42,500 nucleotides of DNA from Chrysomallon squamiferum (Eukaryota; Mollusca; Gastropoda; Neomphalida; Peltospiridae). Shown piece after piece: positions 1 to 11,164 of this stretch; the first letter of the stretch is position 1, and the number at the start of each line of letters is the position of its first letter. The position numbers and the translations under genes are program-made. The notes beneath the pieces were generated by a model, which was given only the letters and a program-made list of their open reading frames with translations, did no database searches and was not told the origin of the DNA. The stretch lies in the NCBI GenBank assembly GCA_012295275.1, contig CM022667.1, forward strand, positions 1,867,001 to 1,909,500, in the 5' to 3' direction.

Positions 1-415
1 TGCGGGAGTACTTTCAGCTCCCAAAGCACAGCTACTTTGCAGTTTGTCGATATGGATCGTTCCATTGCAGCCGCGCCATTAACTAATGATCGTGAAAAAA
101 AAAAAAAAGGAGAACATGCTATCCGCCATTTATCTTTTATCTCCCACTCAAGCGTCTTCCATTTCAGATGATCTCAGTAACTCGAGTTTATTTCTGAAAT
201 AAACGAAAATGCTTTCGACTCTCTGACTTTGCACATTCGTTTTGCGATGACCTTTGTTGAAGTCGTTCTCCAAAGTTTTACGTAAAGAATCACGAATGCT
301 CGATTGAAGCGAATTTGAGATGTCTTAAAAAGAAAATCGAGAGGGTTATTTTTTTTTAGGAGCATAAAGTTTTTATCTGTAGCTACGATACATGTTAATT
401 TGAATATTTTTGTAG

Positions 416-419
<4 letters not shown>
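1..419. other. Unique sequence, no gene recognised
   Basis: Mixed-composition DNA with several CpGs and a 14-base A run at about 95-108. Both strands lack a convincing open frame; the longest minus-strand frame runs into the adjacent T tract as poly-Lys and is an artefact. Nothing else seen. Confidence 0.6.
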
Positions 420-451
<32 letters not shown>

Positions 452-667
452 AAATCAATAAATCAATAGACATGCATGTATATGGATAGATAGATGAATA
501 AATACATGAAATGCTATGAAGTGAAATTAACGAATTAATTGTAACAAAATAATATTAAGAATAAACAAATAAATAACTAACGAACCAAGCAAACAAACAA
601 GAAAAAAAAAAAGAATATATATATAATTACCATACACTATATGTAACAAAACAGTAAATTATATATT

Positions 668-698
<31 letters not shown>

Positions 699-706
699 TT
701 TTTTTT
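420..706. repeat. Poly(T) plus AT-rich low complexity and (TTTA)n
   Basis: A run of 28 T at 420-447 is followed by AT-rich sequence with scattered AAAT/GATA units and a clean (TTTA)n tract at about 666-700. These are simple slippage repeats. Confidence 0.9.
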
Positions 707-1080
707 GTTACTGGCCTTGGTGTCTCTCCTAATTACGTACGCGATTACGTTTATGTTTGTTTTTATTCCAGTGTATACGTAGTGATAAACACATGTTGAC
801 ATATCTGTAAGTTATCTGTTTGTCCGTATTCAGTATGCAGCTAACAAAGAGTTTCTAATATTGGCAGTGAAAATTCTGCGCATACTTCTCTCGTATTCAA
901 GTGTGGTTAGGTGTCATTTGCTTCGTTCACAAATCAGCGTGACTATTCTCTGTGATAACAGTGTAATCCAGTGTAACAGCTTTTGCTTGAAAGAAAAAAA
1001 GAAGAAGAAATAAAAGAAAAAAAAAAAAGAAAGAAAGAAAGAAAAAAATGTATTAGAATCCGAAACACATTATTATCGTA
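707..1080. other. Unique sequence with purine tract
   Basis: Mostly non-repetitive sequence. A purine-only A/G-rich stretch lies at about 988-1048 and includes short (AAAG)n. No gene seen. Confidence 0.55.
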
Positions 1081-1087
1081 TTCGTTA

Positions 1088-1135
1088 TGACGTCAACAAT
1101 TACGTGACGTGATAATAATTGTTGCTTGACGCAAT
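1088..1135. promoter_or_regulatory. Cluster of bZIP-type motifs
   Basis: The perfect palindrome TGACGTCA at 1088-1095 (the CRE consensus bound by CREB/ATF proteins) is followed by TGACGTGA at 1105-1112 and TGACGCAAT at 1127-1135, which resembles a CRE-C/EBP hybrid. Three related sites lie within 48 bp of non-repetitive sequence. Motif identity is seen directly; any function is inference. Confidence 0.3.
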
Positions 1136-1444
1136 GGAGGAATTAGGGATATGAATCCAAACTTCGATCGTTTTTTTGTTTGTTTATTGTTTTTTTTACA
1201 GTATCAGCTGATGGATAATCTGTTATCAACATAGCAAAACATGGTAAATTTTATTTATTTATTTATTACTCAATTATTGTTAAATTCAATTATTATTAAA
1301 TATATTATTACATTTAGTGTAATCATAAAATAATCATTTTTATAGCTTTGTTATAGTAAATCTGTGTTAAGTGGAGAAAGAACAATTTAATTTTGTGTTA
1401 CACACATAGGTATTTTTTTCTAATTCTTTTATTTATATATACAC

Positions 1445-1557
<113 letters not shown>

Positions 1558-2199
1558 GAGGATGTGTGTGTATCTCCCATCCCTGTATACCCGCTGACAG
1601 CCTCATTTGACAAATACGTGTCCAAAAACGTTAAGAATTAAACGTCTGTTTTCAAAGTAACATTATATTAACTGTAACATTATGCAGTCAGTATAAAATT
1701 CTTAAACCATAGATAAATAATTCTAAAACTGCAAATATAGCTGCCCTGTTAATGTCTAGAGCTGCTTCAAAAATCAGCCTGTAAAAGTTACTTAAAATTG
1801 TTAACTAACGAAGCGAGACCTGGCTACTAACGTGTGTATTATATTTAGAATATAAAATTAATCGTAAACCTTACGCATATAATGCAGAGAGTGTCATTAT
1901 AAAAATATTTTATGGTTATGATTAAACATAGTAAGTAATAAAAGTATTAATTACTAGACACTTGCATACAGTTAAATATATTACCAGTAAACGTTAAATA
2001 TTTTATAAGTTCTGTAGAGATTTATAAGTTCGGAGTATCTCTAGAGAGATAAATAAATGGATAAGTACGTTCTGCATGGTGTCAGATTTCGTTTTATTTG
2101 GTGTCTGGTGGAGAGATGATTGTCTATGTTTTTTTCTGTATACTTCTAAACGTTTCGTTTTCTTTGTTGCTTTTCCCGTATAGTATTTATCAACAACGA
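1558..2199. other. Unique AT-rich sequence, nothing recognised
   Basis: Non-repetitive AT-rich DNA without a plausible coding frame, RNA gene or transposon end that I can see. Confidence 0.6.
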
Positions 2200-2298
2200 A
2201 GTAAACAAATAAACAAACAAACAGACAAATAAACCCTCCAAAAACAAAGAAACAAACAGACAAACAAACAGACAAATAAAACAAACAAACAAACAAAA
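2200..2298. repeat. Imperfect (AAAC)n/(ACAG)n tract
   Basis: Interspersed AAAC, AAAT and ACAG tetranucleotides over about 100 bp. It produces a Cys/Leu/Phe-rich minus-strand frame that is not a gene. Confidence 0.85.
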
Positions 2299-3840
2299 AC
2301 CCAGTGTTTCTATAATCGTTCATGCTGTTCGTTCATTTAATACGGCTACAGCTTTTATGAGTGCCGATGATAAAATAATAATTTAGTATTTTGTTACACA
2401 TTTCCTTTCGCATGTGTGTGTGTGTTAGTGCGTGTGTGTGCGTGTATCTATGGTGTGTTATGTAATATAATATAAAGAAAATAATTACAGAAGCAAATAA
2501 AACTGATAACAATTTTCTTTTTATTAGACCACTTTAATGAACGATTCATAATCAGAAAATATTCTCCTATTTGTTTTCTTGTTTTCTCCCCCCCGAGAAT
2601 TTTGACGTCATCACAATCATGTTCGACAACTGTTAGGAACAATACTAGTATTATGCCTTTGGAGTTGCCCCCCTTGTATTAATACTCTTTAATCCCAGGG
2701 CGAGCGAATGAAAGCATTCTAATCAGTGGTGAATACGTAAATCGAAAAATGAATCCCAAAGGCAAATATAATCGAAATGTTTATGTGCCTGCTATTTGAC
2801 TACAGACATAATTTAATGCTGATAAGGTCACATATTTGCAGTGTACAATTATATATTAATTCGTACGCATCATCCAAATGAAATATAATGGTTCAAAAAT
2901 TACTTCTAGGTGGGTGGGGTTTTTTTCGGGGGTGGTGAACATTTTGAAAAGTCATATTACTTTCTGTCAACAATATTTCAGGATTATTTGGTATCCGATG
3001 TGCATATTAGGTTATTATTATTATTTCTTTTTTGCTTGTGCATGAGTTTGTGTATGAGTGTGTCTATACGTGTGTGCGTGCGTGTATGTGTTTGGTTACT
3101 GATAAGACTTTTACAAATTAGAATTTCTGACATTTTAGGTTTTGTCATACAGGAATCAGTGAATTTAAATGTCTCTTTTCATTTCATCTAGTTTTTGTAT
3201 CATTTATATCATGTTATCAGTGTACCTTTCAGTGACGTCATTTTTTCCTTCAGATTAGCAGCAAATAATCTTTTATAAAATACCTCCCCATAAACCTAAT
3301 ATTTATTATTTTATGCTTGATTGCGTAATTACGTCATAACTAAAGGGGAATAAGTTAGACCACGCTGGAGTTTCAATGTAAATAAAGAAAACTATGAAAC
3401 ATTTAGAAAAATGTTTTTAATTTGTAATCAGGTACACATGTGTACATATTTAACAAGATGGAGAGAAATTGAAACCGAAATATGTGACGGAATTAAAAAT
3501 ATTTTTAATTATGTAAATAGAGATAATATTATAGCTTTATATCAAAAAGAACAGAAAACGAAATTATAGGGAGTAATAAATAAAAAAAAAATTTAAATTC
3601 TGTAATTAGAATAATTATATATTTATATCAACGTGAATAAAAAGCAAGATTATCACGCCTATAAGAATTAAACTTTTAAATATTATTTTATTTTTTTGTT
3701 TTTAATTTTAATTTTTATAAATATTTAATCAGTTAAAATTAATAATTAATTTAGCATTGTTATTTTTGCATAAGCGTTTTCATATGAAACAACCTAGTTT
3801 TGCTATATTTTTGTTACTTTACAACAAAACTCCGTTTATT
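2299..3840. other. Unique AT-rich sequence with isolated motifs
   Basis: Mostly unique DNA with a short GT tract at about 2411-2450. TGACGTCA palindromes lie at 2603-2610 and 3233-3240. A TTGCGTAAT motif next to TTACGTCAT lies at 3321-3337, and the 14 bp palindrome GTACACATGTGTAC at 3432-3445. No coding frame stands out. Confidence 0.5.
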
Positions 3841-4451
3841 AACGGTTTATCTTTTTTTTGTGTGTGTGTTTTGGCACCTCTGTATTTACGCTGATAGCTA
3901 AAACAGGAAACATTTATTTTCACATTTTTCACACAAGAACTAATTACATTTTTTTTCTCCACGGGGGGTAACTGAGTGAATGTAGCGCGTAACCTTATTA
4001 ACTGAACCAAAATTTGGTCCGTTAAAATTTCAAAACGTTTTTAGAATTTCTATAGACTGACTTTTTTTTTCTTCTTCTTCTTCTTCCTCTTTTTATATTT
4101 TTTCTTGTTTAACTATATTGATTTATTTTTACATTTAGTTTCAAAAATATTTAAAAAAAAAAAAATAAAATGAAAAAAAAAAAAAAATAAAATAATAATA
4201 AAAACAAGAAGAAATCGCATTCATCAAAGTGCCCGATTTCATGCATATCGCGTTTAACCAACGAAGGCGAAACCAATCGATAAAAAAACTAATTGCGAGC
4301 AGTCCGCTACTTTTTTACCCGGCACTCTAGGAGTTACGTCAGTGAAGCAGTTTAAATAATCGTGATGTATTGGAGTTTTCTTTTAAAAAGATTTCTTTTT
4401 TTTTTTTTTTTTTTTTGAGGGGCGGACTCTTTGGGAACAATAAATCAGCCC
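3841..4451. other. AT-rich sequence with homopolymer runs
   Basis: Contains short T and A runs, a (TTC)n stretch near 4070-4087, an A-rich tract at about 4150-4210 and a T run at 4396-4416. No gene seen. Confidence 0.55.
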
Positions 4452-4754
4452 TTAAATACCTTCATTTGAAAGATATGTTGTTCTTATGGGTGAGTAAAAA
4501 AAAAAAAGATTGAAATATATCCGAGATATTAAATGTTGAGATATATTTTCTTTTTCTGGTCTTATAAGTACGGTTAATGTCATTTTAACGCCTTCGGAGT
4601 CTTCTGGTAGTTTCTCGTGCAGTGATGGTAAGTTATTTATCTCTCCACAAACACCCACTGGGATCCAGCTAAAGCCGCGTTCACAGGAACGAACTGCTGT
4701 TAACGATTTAGGTTTTCGAATACTGTAGGAACCTCGAAATACAGTTCGAAACAA
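4452..4754 (-). other. Unassigned open frame (possible cryptic exon)
   Basis: A 100-codon minus-strand frame without low complexity in its first ~75 codons; it includes the segment ERGFSWIPVGVCGEINN. Codon choice is mixed rather than repeat-driven. It opens on TTG, not ATG. A pyrimidine-rich stretch ending in CCTACAG near 4719-4725 could be a splice acceptor, but I see no strong donor. The C-terminal part becomes Phe/Tyr-rich over an A/T tract. I recognise no family, and a chance frame is the likelier explanation. Confidence 0.15.
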
Positions 4755-4885
4755 AATGGAAAAATTAAAACAAAATGTAATTAAATTAGATTAATGATTA
4801 ATTTAACGAAAGAAGAAGGAAATAAAACGAATAAATAGAAATAATAAAAGCAGGATATTTTAATAAAAAAGATGATGATGATGAT

Positions 4886-4952
<67 letters not shown>

Positions 4953-5025
4953 TAACAATAACAACAAAACAACAAATTATAATAACAATAAATAAATAAA
5001 TAAACAAACAAATAAATAAATAAGA
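4755..5025. repeat. (GAT)n, (AAT)n, (AAC)n and (AAAT)n compound microsatellite
   Basis: Short GAT repeats at about 4871-4885 are followed by a long AAT tract at about 4889-4950, then AAC and AAAT units to about 5025. A poly-Tyr/Ile minus-strand frame is an artefact. Confidence 0.92.
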
Positions 5026-5580
5026 AAAACTTTTAAATCGTTATCGGAAACCTCTCAACTTTCCAGTCACGGATACCGAAGGTTATCCGACATCGCGCAG
5101 TATGTCGCGCGCCATTAAGGGGCGCTGATTGAATTTTTGAGGTTTTATGTGGAGACTGGCAGTGAGAATGTCGGCGCTCATCAAAGTAAGAGATTCTCCT
5201 CCTAAACAAAGACGTCGTCGTCACCGTCAAACCAGACACACGGGAATTCAATCCGCCATTACTTCGCGAATCTCGCTTAACACTGGAATACCCTGCCTCT
5301 GTGTTTTACAGCTCGCCCGGGACGTGGGAGGCTGCAGGATCTAATCTTCCGTGGTCCTCGCTCCCTCTTTGCCTTTCTTTTCCTCACCGCTCAGGCCAGT
5401 TCTCATTGACTGGTTGGTTGTTTAAACGCTGCTGGTGATAAAGCAGGTTTCAAAGATCTCTTGTTGGTAATAAGTAAAATAACTCTTGCTGTGGTGATGG
5501 AGGGTTTCCTGCGTCTTTTTTATTATACAAATACAAATATTATTATTATTATTGACGTTAATATATATATATATTAAACA
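5026..5580. other. Unique, relatively CpG-rich sequence
   Basis: Non-repetitive DNA with many CpGs (notably 5090-5350) and overlapping short open frames on both strands (plus 5147-5344, minus 5033-5251), rich in Arg and Ser. The two frames overlap antisense and neither shows a family motif, so neither is called as a gene. Confidence 0.4.
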
Positions 5581-5880
5581 TTTTTGGTTAAGAATTCATT
5601 CATTCGTCGATTAGTCCATCCATTTATCCTTTCATTCCATCTTTTATCTTTTCTTGATTCATTCATCCATCCATGCTATTGCTCATTCATTCCATTTTCG
5701 TTCATTCATTCTTTCATTCATTCATTCATTCATCATCCATCCAGGCGTTCTTTCGTTATTTCAGCGATTGATTCGTTTTATCTTTTATTCATTCGTTCAT
5801 TCACTCTTATATTCATTCATTCATTCATTCGCTTTCTTGCATTCGTTCGTTCATTCAGTTATTCTGTCAATATTCGTTTA
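5581..5880. repeat. Degenerate (ATTC)n tetranucleotide array
   Basis: About 300 bp dominated by ATTC/ATCC units with many point changes, which indicates an old array. It yields two overlapping Phe-Ile-His-Ser-rich frames, which is the expected translation of this repeat and not protein evidence. Confidence 0.9.
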
Positions 5881-6640
5881 TTCATTATCGAATCTTTAAC
5901 GCTCTTTATCGTGTCAAATTTTTACGAAATAAGAGCAAAAATTACTGGTCTCTCGCCTAATTTAGATGTTTTAATGTCACGTTGTCAGATAATCACACAG
6001 TTGTTTAGATGAAGGACCTTTTGTGTATTAGCAACACTTCATCACTCGACATCATTTCCTACTCTCACAATGTAATATTTATCATCAGGACATACTCATA
6101 ATTCTTTAACATTGATTTTTAATTTTTAATTTTTTTTTTTTTTTTTTTTTTGATTCGAGAGATTTGATAATTCTGACAGCAGGTGTTTTTTTTGGTTCAT
6201 CTTTTTTATTTTTTATTTTATTTTTTTTTTTGTTAAAATATTACGTTAAATTTTCCGCCTTTCTCACAAGATCGATGTTTTTCATTCATTCATTAAATTT
6301 CTTTAATTATTTAGCTCCTTTGTTGCTTCGCACTTTAGCAGTTTAGTATTACATGGTATATTAACAGTTTCATGTCTTTAGTTAAGAAAAACAACAAAAA
6401 CAAACAAACAAACAGACATATAAACCAACAGTAAATAAATAAATAAATAAATACATAAACAAATAAATAAATAAATAAAAATTAATCAAAATAAAGAAAA
6501 GAAATGAAAAAAAACCCCAGAATGCAATAGTTCTTTCCAATTACAAGATTCCAGTATAATTTACGTCAGTTCATAAAAACATGTTATATATATATAAGTG
6601 GGATAACACATTATTTTTTTTTTTTTTTTTTTCGTCATTT
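5881..6640. other. AT-rich sequence with T runs and (AAAT)n
   Basis: Unique patches separated by poly(T) at 6131-6151, T-rich sequence at about 6190-6232, AAAC/AAAT units at about 6390-6480 and poly(T) at 6614-6632. No gene. Confidence 0.6.
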
Positions 6641-6652
6641 ACCAATATAATC

Positions 6653-6685
6653 TGACGTCACATTTAACTGTCAGATCTGTGACAG
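6653..6685. promoter_or_regulatory. CRE palindrome beside inverted TGACAG pair
   Basis: TGACGTCA at 6653-6660 lies 7 bp from CTGTCA (6668-6673), which faces TGACAG (6680-6685) as an inverted repeat. TGACAG is the core bound by TALE homeodomain proteins (Meis/TGIF/Pknox). The sequence match is direct; use in vivo is not shown. Confidence 0.25.
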
Positions 6686-7059
6686 CGGTTGTTTGTGCAC
6701 TTTATCGGGTATTGTTACATCCGTCATCATCTCTTCTCGCATAAAGTGTATTAAAATTTTTTTTATGACTGATCTTTCTGACGTATTTCCGCTTCCTCAG
6801 AATTTACCACAATGCTCTGTCAGGGACCAAACAGAAAAAAAAAAAAAAAAAAAAAAAATTATAAAGAAAGAATTTGGTAAACAGCCAAATCTAAACTGAT
6901 TTCTTAGAAAACAAGAAAAACGGTTTCGAGAATCCGGTGCCAACCTTTCATTAACCTTGTGTCGGTTCTTCGGTTTCGCCGACTTTACAAGACTTTTTGT
7001 TGTCGGCTTTGTAAATTGTGTTTCTTGTTTGTTCGCATCGCATGATTGGATTTTGTTTC

Positions 7060-7100
<41 letters not shown>

Positions 7101-7340
7101 CTTCGGGTATTTCACGTATGCGCATGATTACCGACGTTTGACGAAGATTTTTCTATTCATAAACGCTCAGTATTCCGAATTCCTTCCTTCGTTCATACAT
7201 ACATACACCAACGAAGAAGATGAAAAGCTAAAAATAAAAAATAAAAAGAAGATGAAGATTGTGATCAAGTTAATGCATAAAATTACGGTGGCGTAGATTA
7301 AGGGATATTCATCATCGGATCTTGGGCGTCAGAAGAAATG
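6686..7340. other. Unique sequence with two poly(A) runs
   Basis: Contains A runs at 6835-6858 (24 nt) and 7062-7097 (36 nt). Either could be a relic retroposon tail, but I see no element body with target-site duplications upstream of either. Lys-rich frames through the runs are artefacts. Confidence 0.55.
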
Positions 7341-7344
7341 TTGA

Positions 7345-7670
7345 CTGTGGTGTTGTGTCGTAAAGAGAAGAGTGCCGATATAAATTGATTGTGCCTGGGT
7401 TGGTTATGAATCAGAGAATGCAGAGCGTTGATGAACATTCTGGTAAAGTTACAGAACATTTTTCTAAAACCGTTTTCACTGCATTGTCGTGAAAGTAGTG
7501 TTGATGAAAATGAACCGGATCAATAGTTATGAATTGGAAAGTGTAGAACGTTGACGATGAAAATTCTGGTGAAGTCTAGAACATTCGAGAACAATTTTTA
7601 AAGCGACAGCTGAAAAGGGAATAGCGTAGAAATGAGTGTTCAAAACGCTCTTTTATGGTGTTGTCATTGC
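7345..7670. repeat. Diverged ~125 bp tandem duplication
   Basis: GTTATGAA at 7403 recurs at 7526 with matching flanks: an AGANCGTTGA block, ATTCTGGTNAAGT, then AGAACATT follow in both copies. TGTCGT at 7356 recurs at 7485. The offset is 123-129 bp. A weaker third start lies near 7650. The copies are clearly diverged, so the duplication is old. Confidence 0.7.
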
Positions 7671-7846
7671 ATTTCATTTCCGACTATCGTAGGGTTATAT
7701 TGAATACAAGAAAAACGAGTAAAAAGCGAAAATAATGATTAATAAAAAATAAAGAACGGCAAACTACACATAGCAGAAAACAAACCGATAAGTATATAAA
7801 AAAAAATATATAAAAGAATTAATAAATAATAATAATAGTAATTATA

Positions 7847-7890
<44 letters not shown>

Positions 7891-8463
7891 ATAATAATTA
7901 TAATAATAATAAACTAAATTAAATAAATAAAACGTGAGGAAAAACACACAACCAAAGAATAACTGGAATAACAACAACAAAACAAATCTAAATAAAATTA
8001 AATAACAATGTGAAATATAAAGTATATAAATAAGCCAAACAAAGTAAAACTATTTAAAACCCACCTAGTTTATAAATTAGTACAAATAAAATATAAAAAA
8101 ATTTAAAAAAAAAAAAAAAGAAAAGTACGTGGAAACCATGGAAACAGGTTAGGAAAATAAAATGACGTCCGCCGAAAAAACAAGTAAAACAAAAGTAAAA
8201 GGTATAAACAATACACAAAAAAAAAGAAAAATAAAAATTAATAAAATAAAAAAAAAAAAATTAAAAATAAAAAAAAAAAAAATATATATATAAAAATTTA
8301 AATAAAAAAAATAACAACTAAAATAAAATAATAAAAAGCTATAAAAAAGCAGTAAAATAAATGAAAAAGTAAAAAATTAATAAAAACTGAAATAAAATGA
8401 AAAATGAATGAATGAATGAATAAATAAATAAATAAATAAAAAAAACAAACAAAAATAATAATA

Positions 8464-8495
<32 letters not shown>

Positions 8496-8634
8496 CAATA
8501 AATAACAACATCAATAATAACAACAATAATAATAATTAAGAAAAAGAAAAAAAACGAAAAAAAAACGAAAAAAGCAAAAAAAAAAAAAACACGATATCGT
8601 CAAACAAAGAAATTAAATAAAACGAGTGATTTTT
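7671..8634. repeat. A-skewed low-complexity block
   Basis: The plus strand is strongly A-rich, with (GAT)n at 7848-7891, AAAT/AAT units, A runs near 8101-8120 and 8217-8280, and an AAT tract at about 8455-8540. Poly-Leu/Ile/Phe frames on the minus strand are artefacts. Confidence 0.85.
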
Positions 8635-8995
8635 GTTTTTTGTCACGAAACTAAGACAGTGAGAAGATCGCGGTTGGAACAGGAAGACAAATTACACTTA
8701 AATTCTGCTCTTGATTATGGGATGAGCTCTGGGGAAATTTCTCGAAGATGAAAAATCTGATTACTTTTCCTTATCGAGCCAAAGGTTGAGAGCGACTGAA
8801 GTGTATTGAATGTTACAGAAGATTGTTTCATTTAAATAGTTTGTTCGGTGTTGTAGTCGTTGATTGGCGCTGAAATGGCGATCCGCCGGCAACGTTGGCG
8901 ACAGTGTTGTTTCGTCGTATTAGGCTCTGTAGCAAGTGCGGACACACTCTTTGTTCTTAGAGTGTTGTGTTATATTGAGGGAAAGAAATAATTTT
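8635..8995. other. Unique island inside the A-rich block
   Basis: About 360 bp of balanced composition with CpGs. A short hairpin lies at 8944-8965 (ACACTCT, 8 nt loop, AGAGTGT). No open frame or family match seen. Confidence 0.45.
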
Positions 8996-9165
8996 ATAAT
9001 GAAAATATTTATAAATGAATGAATGAATAAATAAATATGTAAATATAAATAATAAATAAATATGAAAATAAAAATAAATAATAAAAATAATAAATAAATA
9101 AATAAATAAATTAAAAAAAATTAATATATATATATTTTTTAATTACAATGATACTAAACTAATTA

Positions 9166-9215
<50 letters not shown>

Positions 9216-9510
9216 CAAATAATAAATAAATAAATAAATAAATAAATATAAAAGTCGAATCGCTAAAATAAAACCGCTTAAAATAAACGTACTTATTAAA
9301 AAAAAATAAAAAAAAAAAAAACAATTAATAAAAAATGAAAATTTTTCTTTTTAAAAACTAAAAAAAAAAAAAAATAAAATAAAATAACTGAAGATCACGT
9401 AATGAATTAAGATATCAAAAACAAAATATTCTAAAACAAAAAGAATCTCTGTAAAACTAAATCATCACGTAATTTTTACAAGTTTTTTTTTTTTTTTTAT
9501 TTTTTTATCA
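8996..9510. repeat. (AAAT)n and (AT)n low complexity
   Basis: AAAT units at about 9015-9110, an uninterrupted (TA)n tract at about 9170-9214, more AAAT to about 9250, then A runs and a T run near 9484-9499. Confidence 0.9.
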
Positions 9511-10097
9511 AAATTAAAACATGCCGTGAACTTGCGACACTCAGCTCACTTTCTTCACGATCCAGAATCAGTTCTGAATCCCCTCACACATCATCAACTG
9601 CATTACAAACAGCCATCCTATCTAGATTCCACATTTATATTCAAACACACGAACAAGCAAGCCATCGACTTTTGCCATTTCTGACAGAAACGAATTCAAC
9701 ACACGCCGCAAGCAACTCGGAAAATTCTCGCCAGAACGTACTTCACGACCACGAACGAGCTCGGATTCGCCCGCCTTTCTCTCCGTCTCCCCCCTCACAC
9801 CACTCCTTAACGCGCTCGCTCTTTTGATTCCCTAAGGTCTCTTCGCCCCATTTATTTATTTGACATCCTTATTTTCTTAGTGGTGCTCGACTCATCAAAA
9901 CGTCAAATTAGAAAGTACCGCGGCTACGGGAAGCTCGTGTTTCGACGCACAATTAGTAAGACAACAGTCTGCTAACCACATTACCGTGTCGGCTGAGTCC
10001 GTCATAATGTCGTCTGCTGCTATCGACTAATGACTTGCGGGGCAAACGATGCTGCTGTCGTATGTCGCCTTCGCCTTCGTTACGGTCGTACACATAT
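9511..10097. other. Unique, CpG-containing sequence
   Basis: One of the longer non-repetitive stretches. A plus-strand frame of roughly 55 codons is open from about 9505 to the stop near 9690 but has no start or recognisable motif. No transposon ends seen. Confidence 0.45.
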
Positions 10098-10127
10098 GCT
10101 GTTGTTGTTGTTGTTGTTGTTGTTGTA
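10098..10127. repeat. (TTG)n microsatellite
   Basis: Nine to ten uninterrupted TTG units. Confidence 0.95.
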
Positions 10128-10249
10128 GCAGCTGATGGAGATTTAGTCTGGCAAAACAGTCACTTTAAAGAAGGCTGTTTGGTTAATGAATTCGTGTTAG
10201 AGTTGAGTGTATTAAATTATTTGTGAAGACGATGTCGCTAAAAGAGATA

Positions 10250-10626
10250 CAGTAAACCTCGATTTAACGGACCTCGATTCCTCGTAACTTTGGAATTTAA
10301 CAGACTTAGATTTGCCAAAGCGGTTCCTTCAGATCTGAAACAAGTTCTAATAAGAATTCTCCTAGAGTACGCCTTCAAAAAAATGCTAGATGTTTAGGAT
10401 ACAACTGGATGAATCATTATCATAGACTTCTTAATGTTATCATGCATCAACTGACATACATTATTACATGTTCTGTGACGGTAGTTAACTATTACGTAGT
10501 GCAGTATTAAAATTATTAAAATGATAATGTTATGATATTCAAATATTTCAACATATCTGCGATTTAATGGTCTTCGGCATCAGTCGAGCTTCGCCGGTGT
10601 TAGTCCGTTAAACTGAGGATCGACTG
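10250..10626 (+). mobile_element. MITE-like element with pogo/Tigger-type inverted ends
   Basis: The left end reads CAGTAAACCTCGATTTAACG and continues GAC. The reverse complement of the right end reads CAGTCGATCCTCAGTTTAAC and continues GGACT. The two ends therefore share CAGT, CCTC and TTTAACGGAC in register. The left end is preceded by TA (10248-10249), the target expected for pogo/Tigger and other Tc1/mariner relatives; the right flank is TG, one change from TA. At 377 bp with no transposase frame, this is a non-autonomous, decayed copy. Family assignment rests on established end sequences of the group; a search against repeat libraries would settle it. Confidence 0.75.
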
Positions 10627-10825
10627 TGGAATAAAAATACACGGTTCTGAATCCCGAAGCGTCGCGGTTTTAACATGATAGATCTCGCGTTCAGACGAGT
10701 TTTTAATGCAGAATGTTTTCCCTTCTGAGATTACTGTGCAGTTAGGACAAAGCTTTTGGCATTATTATGTGACGTGCTGTCTTGAAAACAAAGTCAGAGG
10801 AAAAAGTAACAGTTTACATTTAGAA
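10627..10825. other. Unique sequence, nothing recognised
   Basis: Short non-repetitive stretch between the small transposon and the next microsatellite block. Confidence 0.5.
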
Positions 10826-11130
10826 AAGTAATAATCATAATAATGATGATGATAATGATGATAATAATAATTATCATGATGGTGGTATGATCATGACAAA
10901 AAATAATAACAACAGTGATGATGGTGAACAATAATGACAGTGATAATAATGATGATTATAATAACAACAACAACAAATAATAATACTAATAATAACAAAA
11001 AAAAAAAACAACAACAACAACTATAATAATAATAATGATAATAGCTACAAGCAGCAACAACAGCAACAACAACAACAACAAAAAATAACAAGAACAAGAA
11101 CAAGAACAATAACAATAATAAATACCAGGG
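10826..11130. repeat. Degenerate AAT/AAC/GAT triplet array
   Basis: About 300 bp of interrupted ATA, AAC, GAT and AGC triplets. The Leu/Val/Tyr minus-strand frame reflects the repeat. Confidence 0.9.
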
Positions 11131-11164
11131 ATATAACATTCAAAATTCAGTGAATTTCAGTGTA

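Noticed and set aside
5584-6012. 142-codon Phe/Ile/His/Ser-rich frame
   Set aside because: Composition equals that of a degenerate (ATTC)n repeat; an overlapping frame in another phase looks the same.
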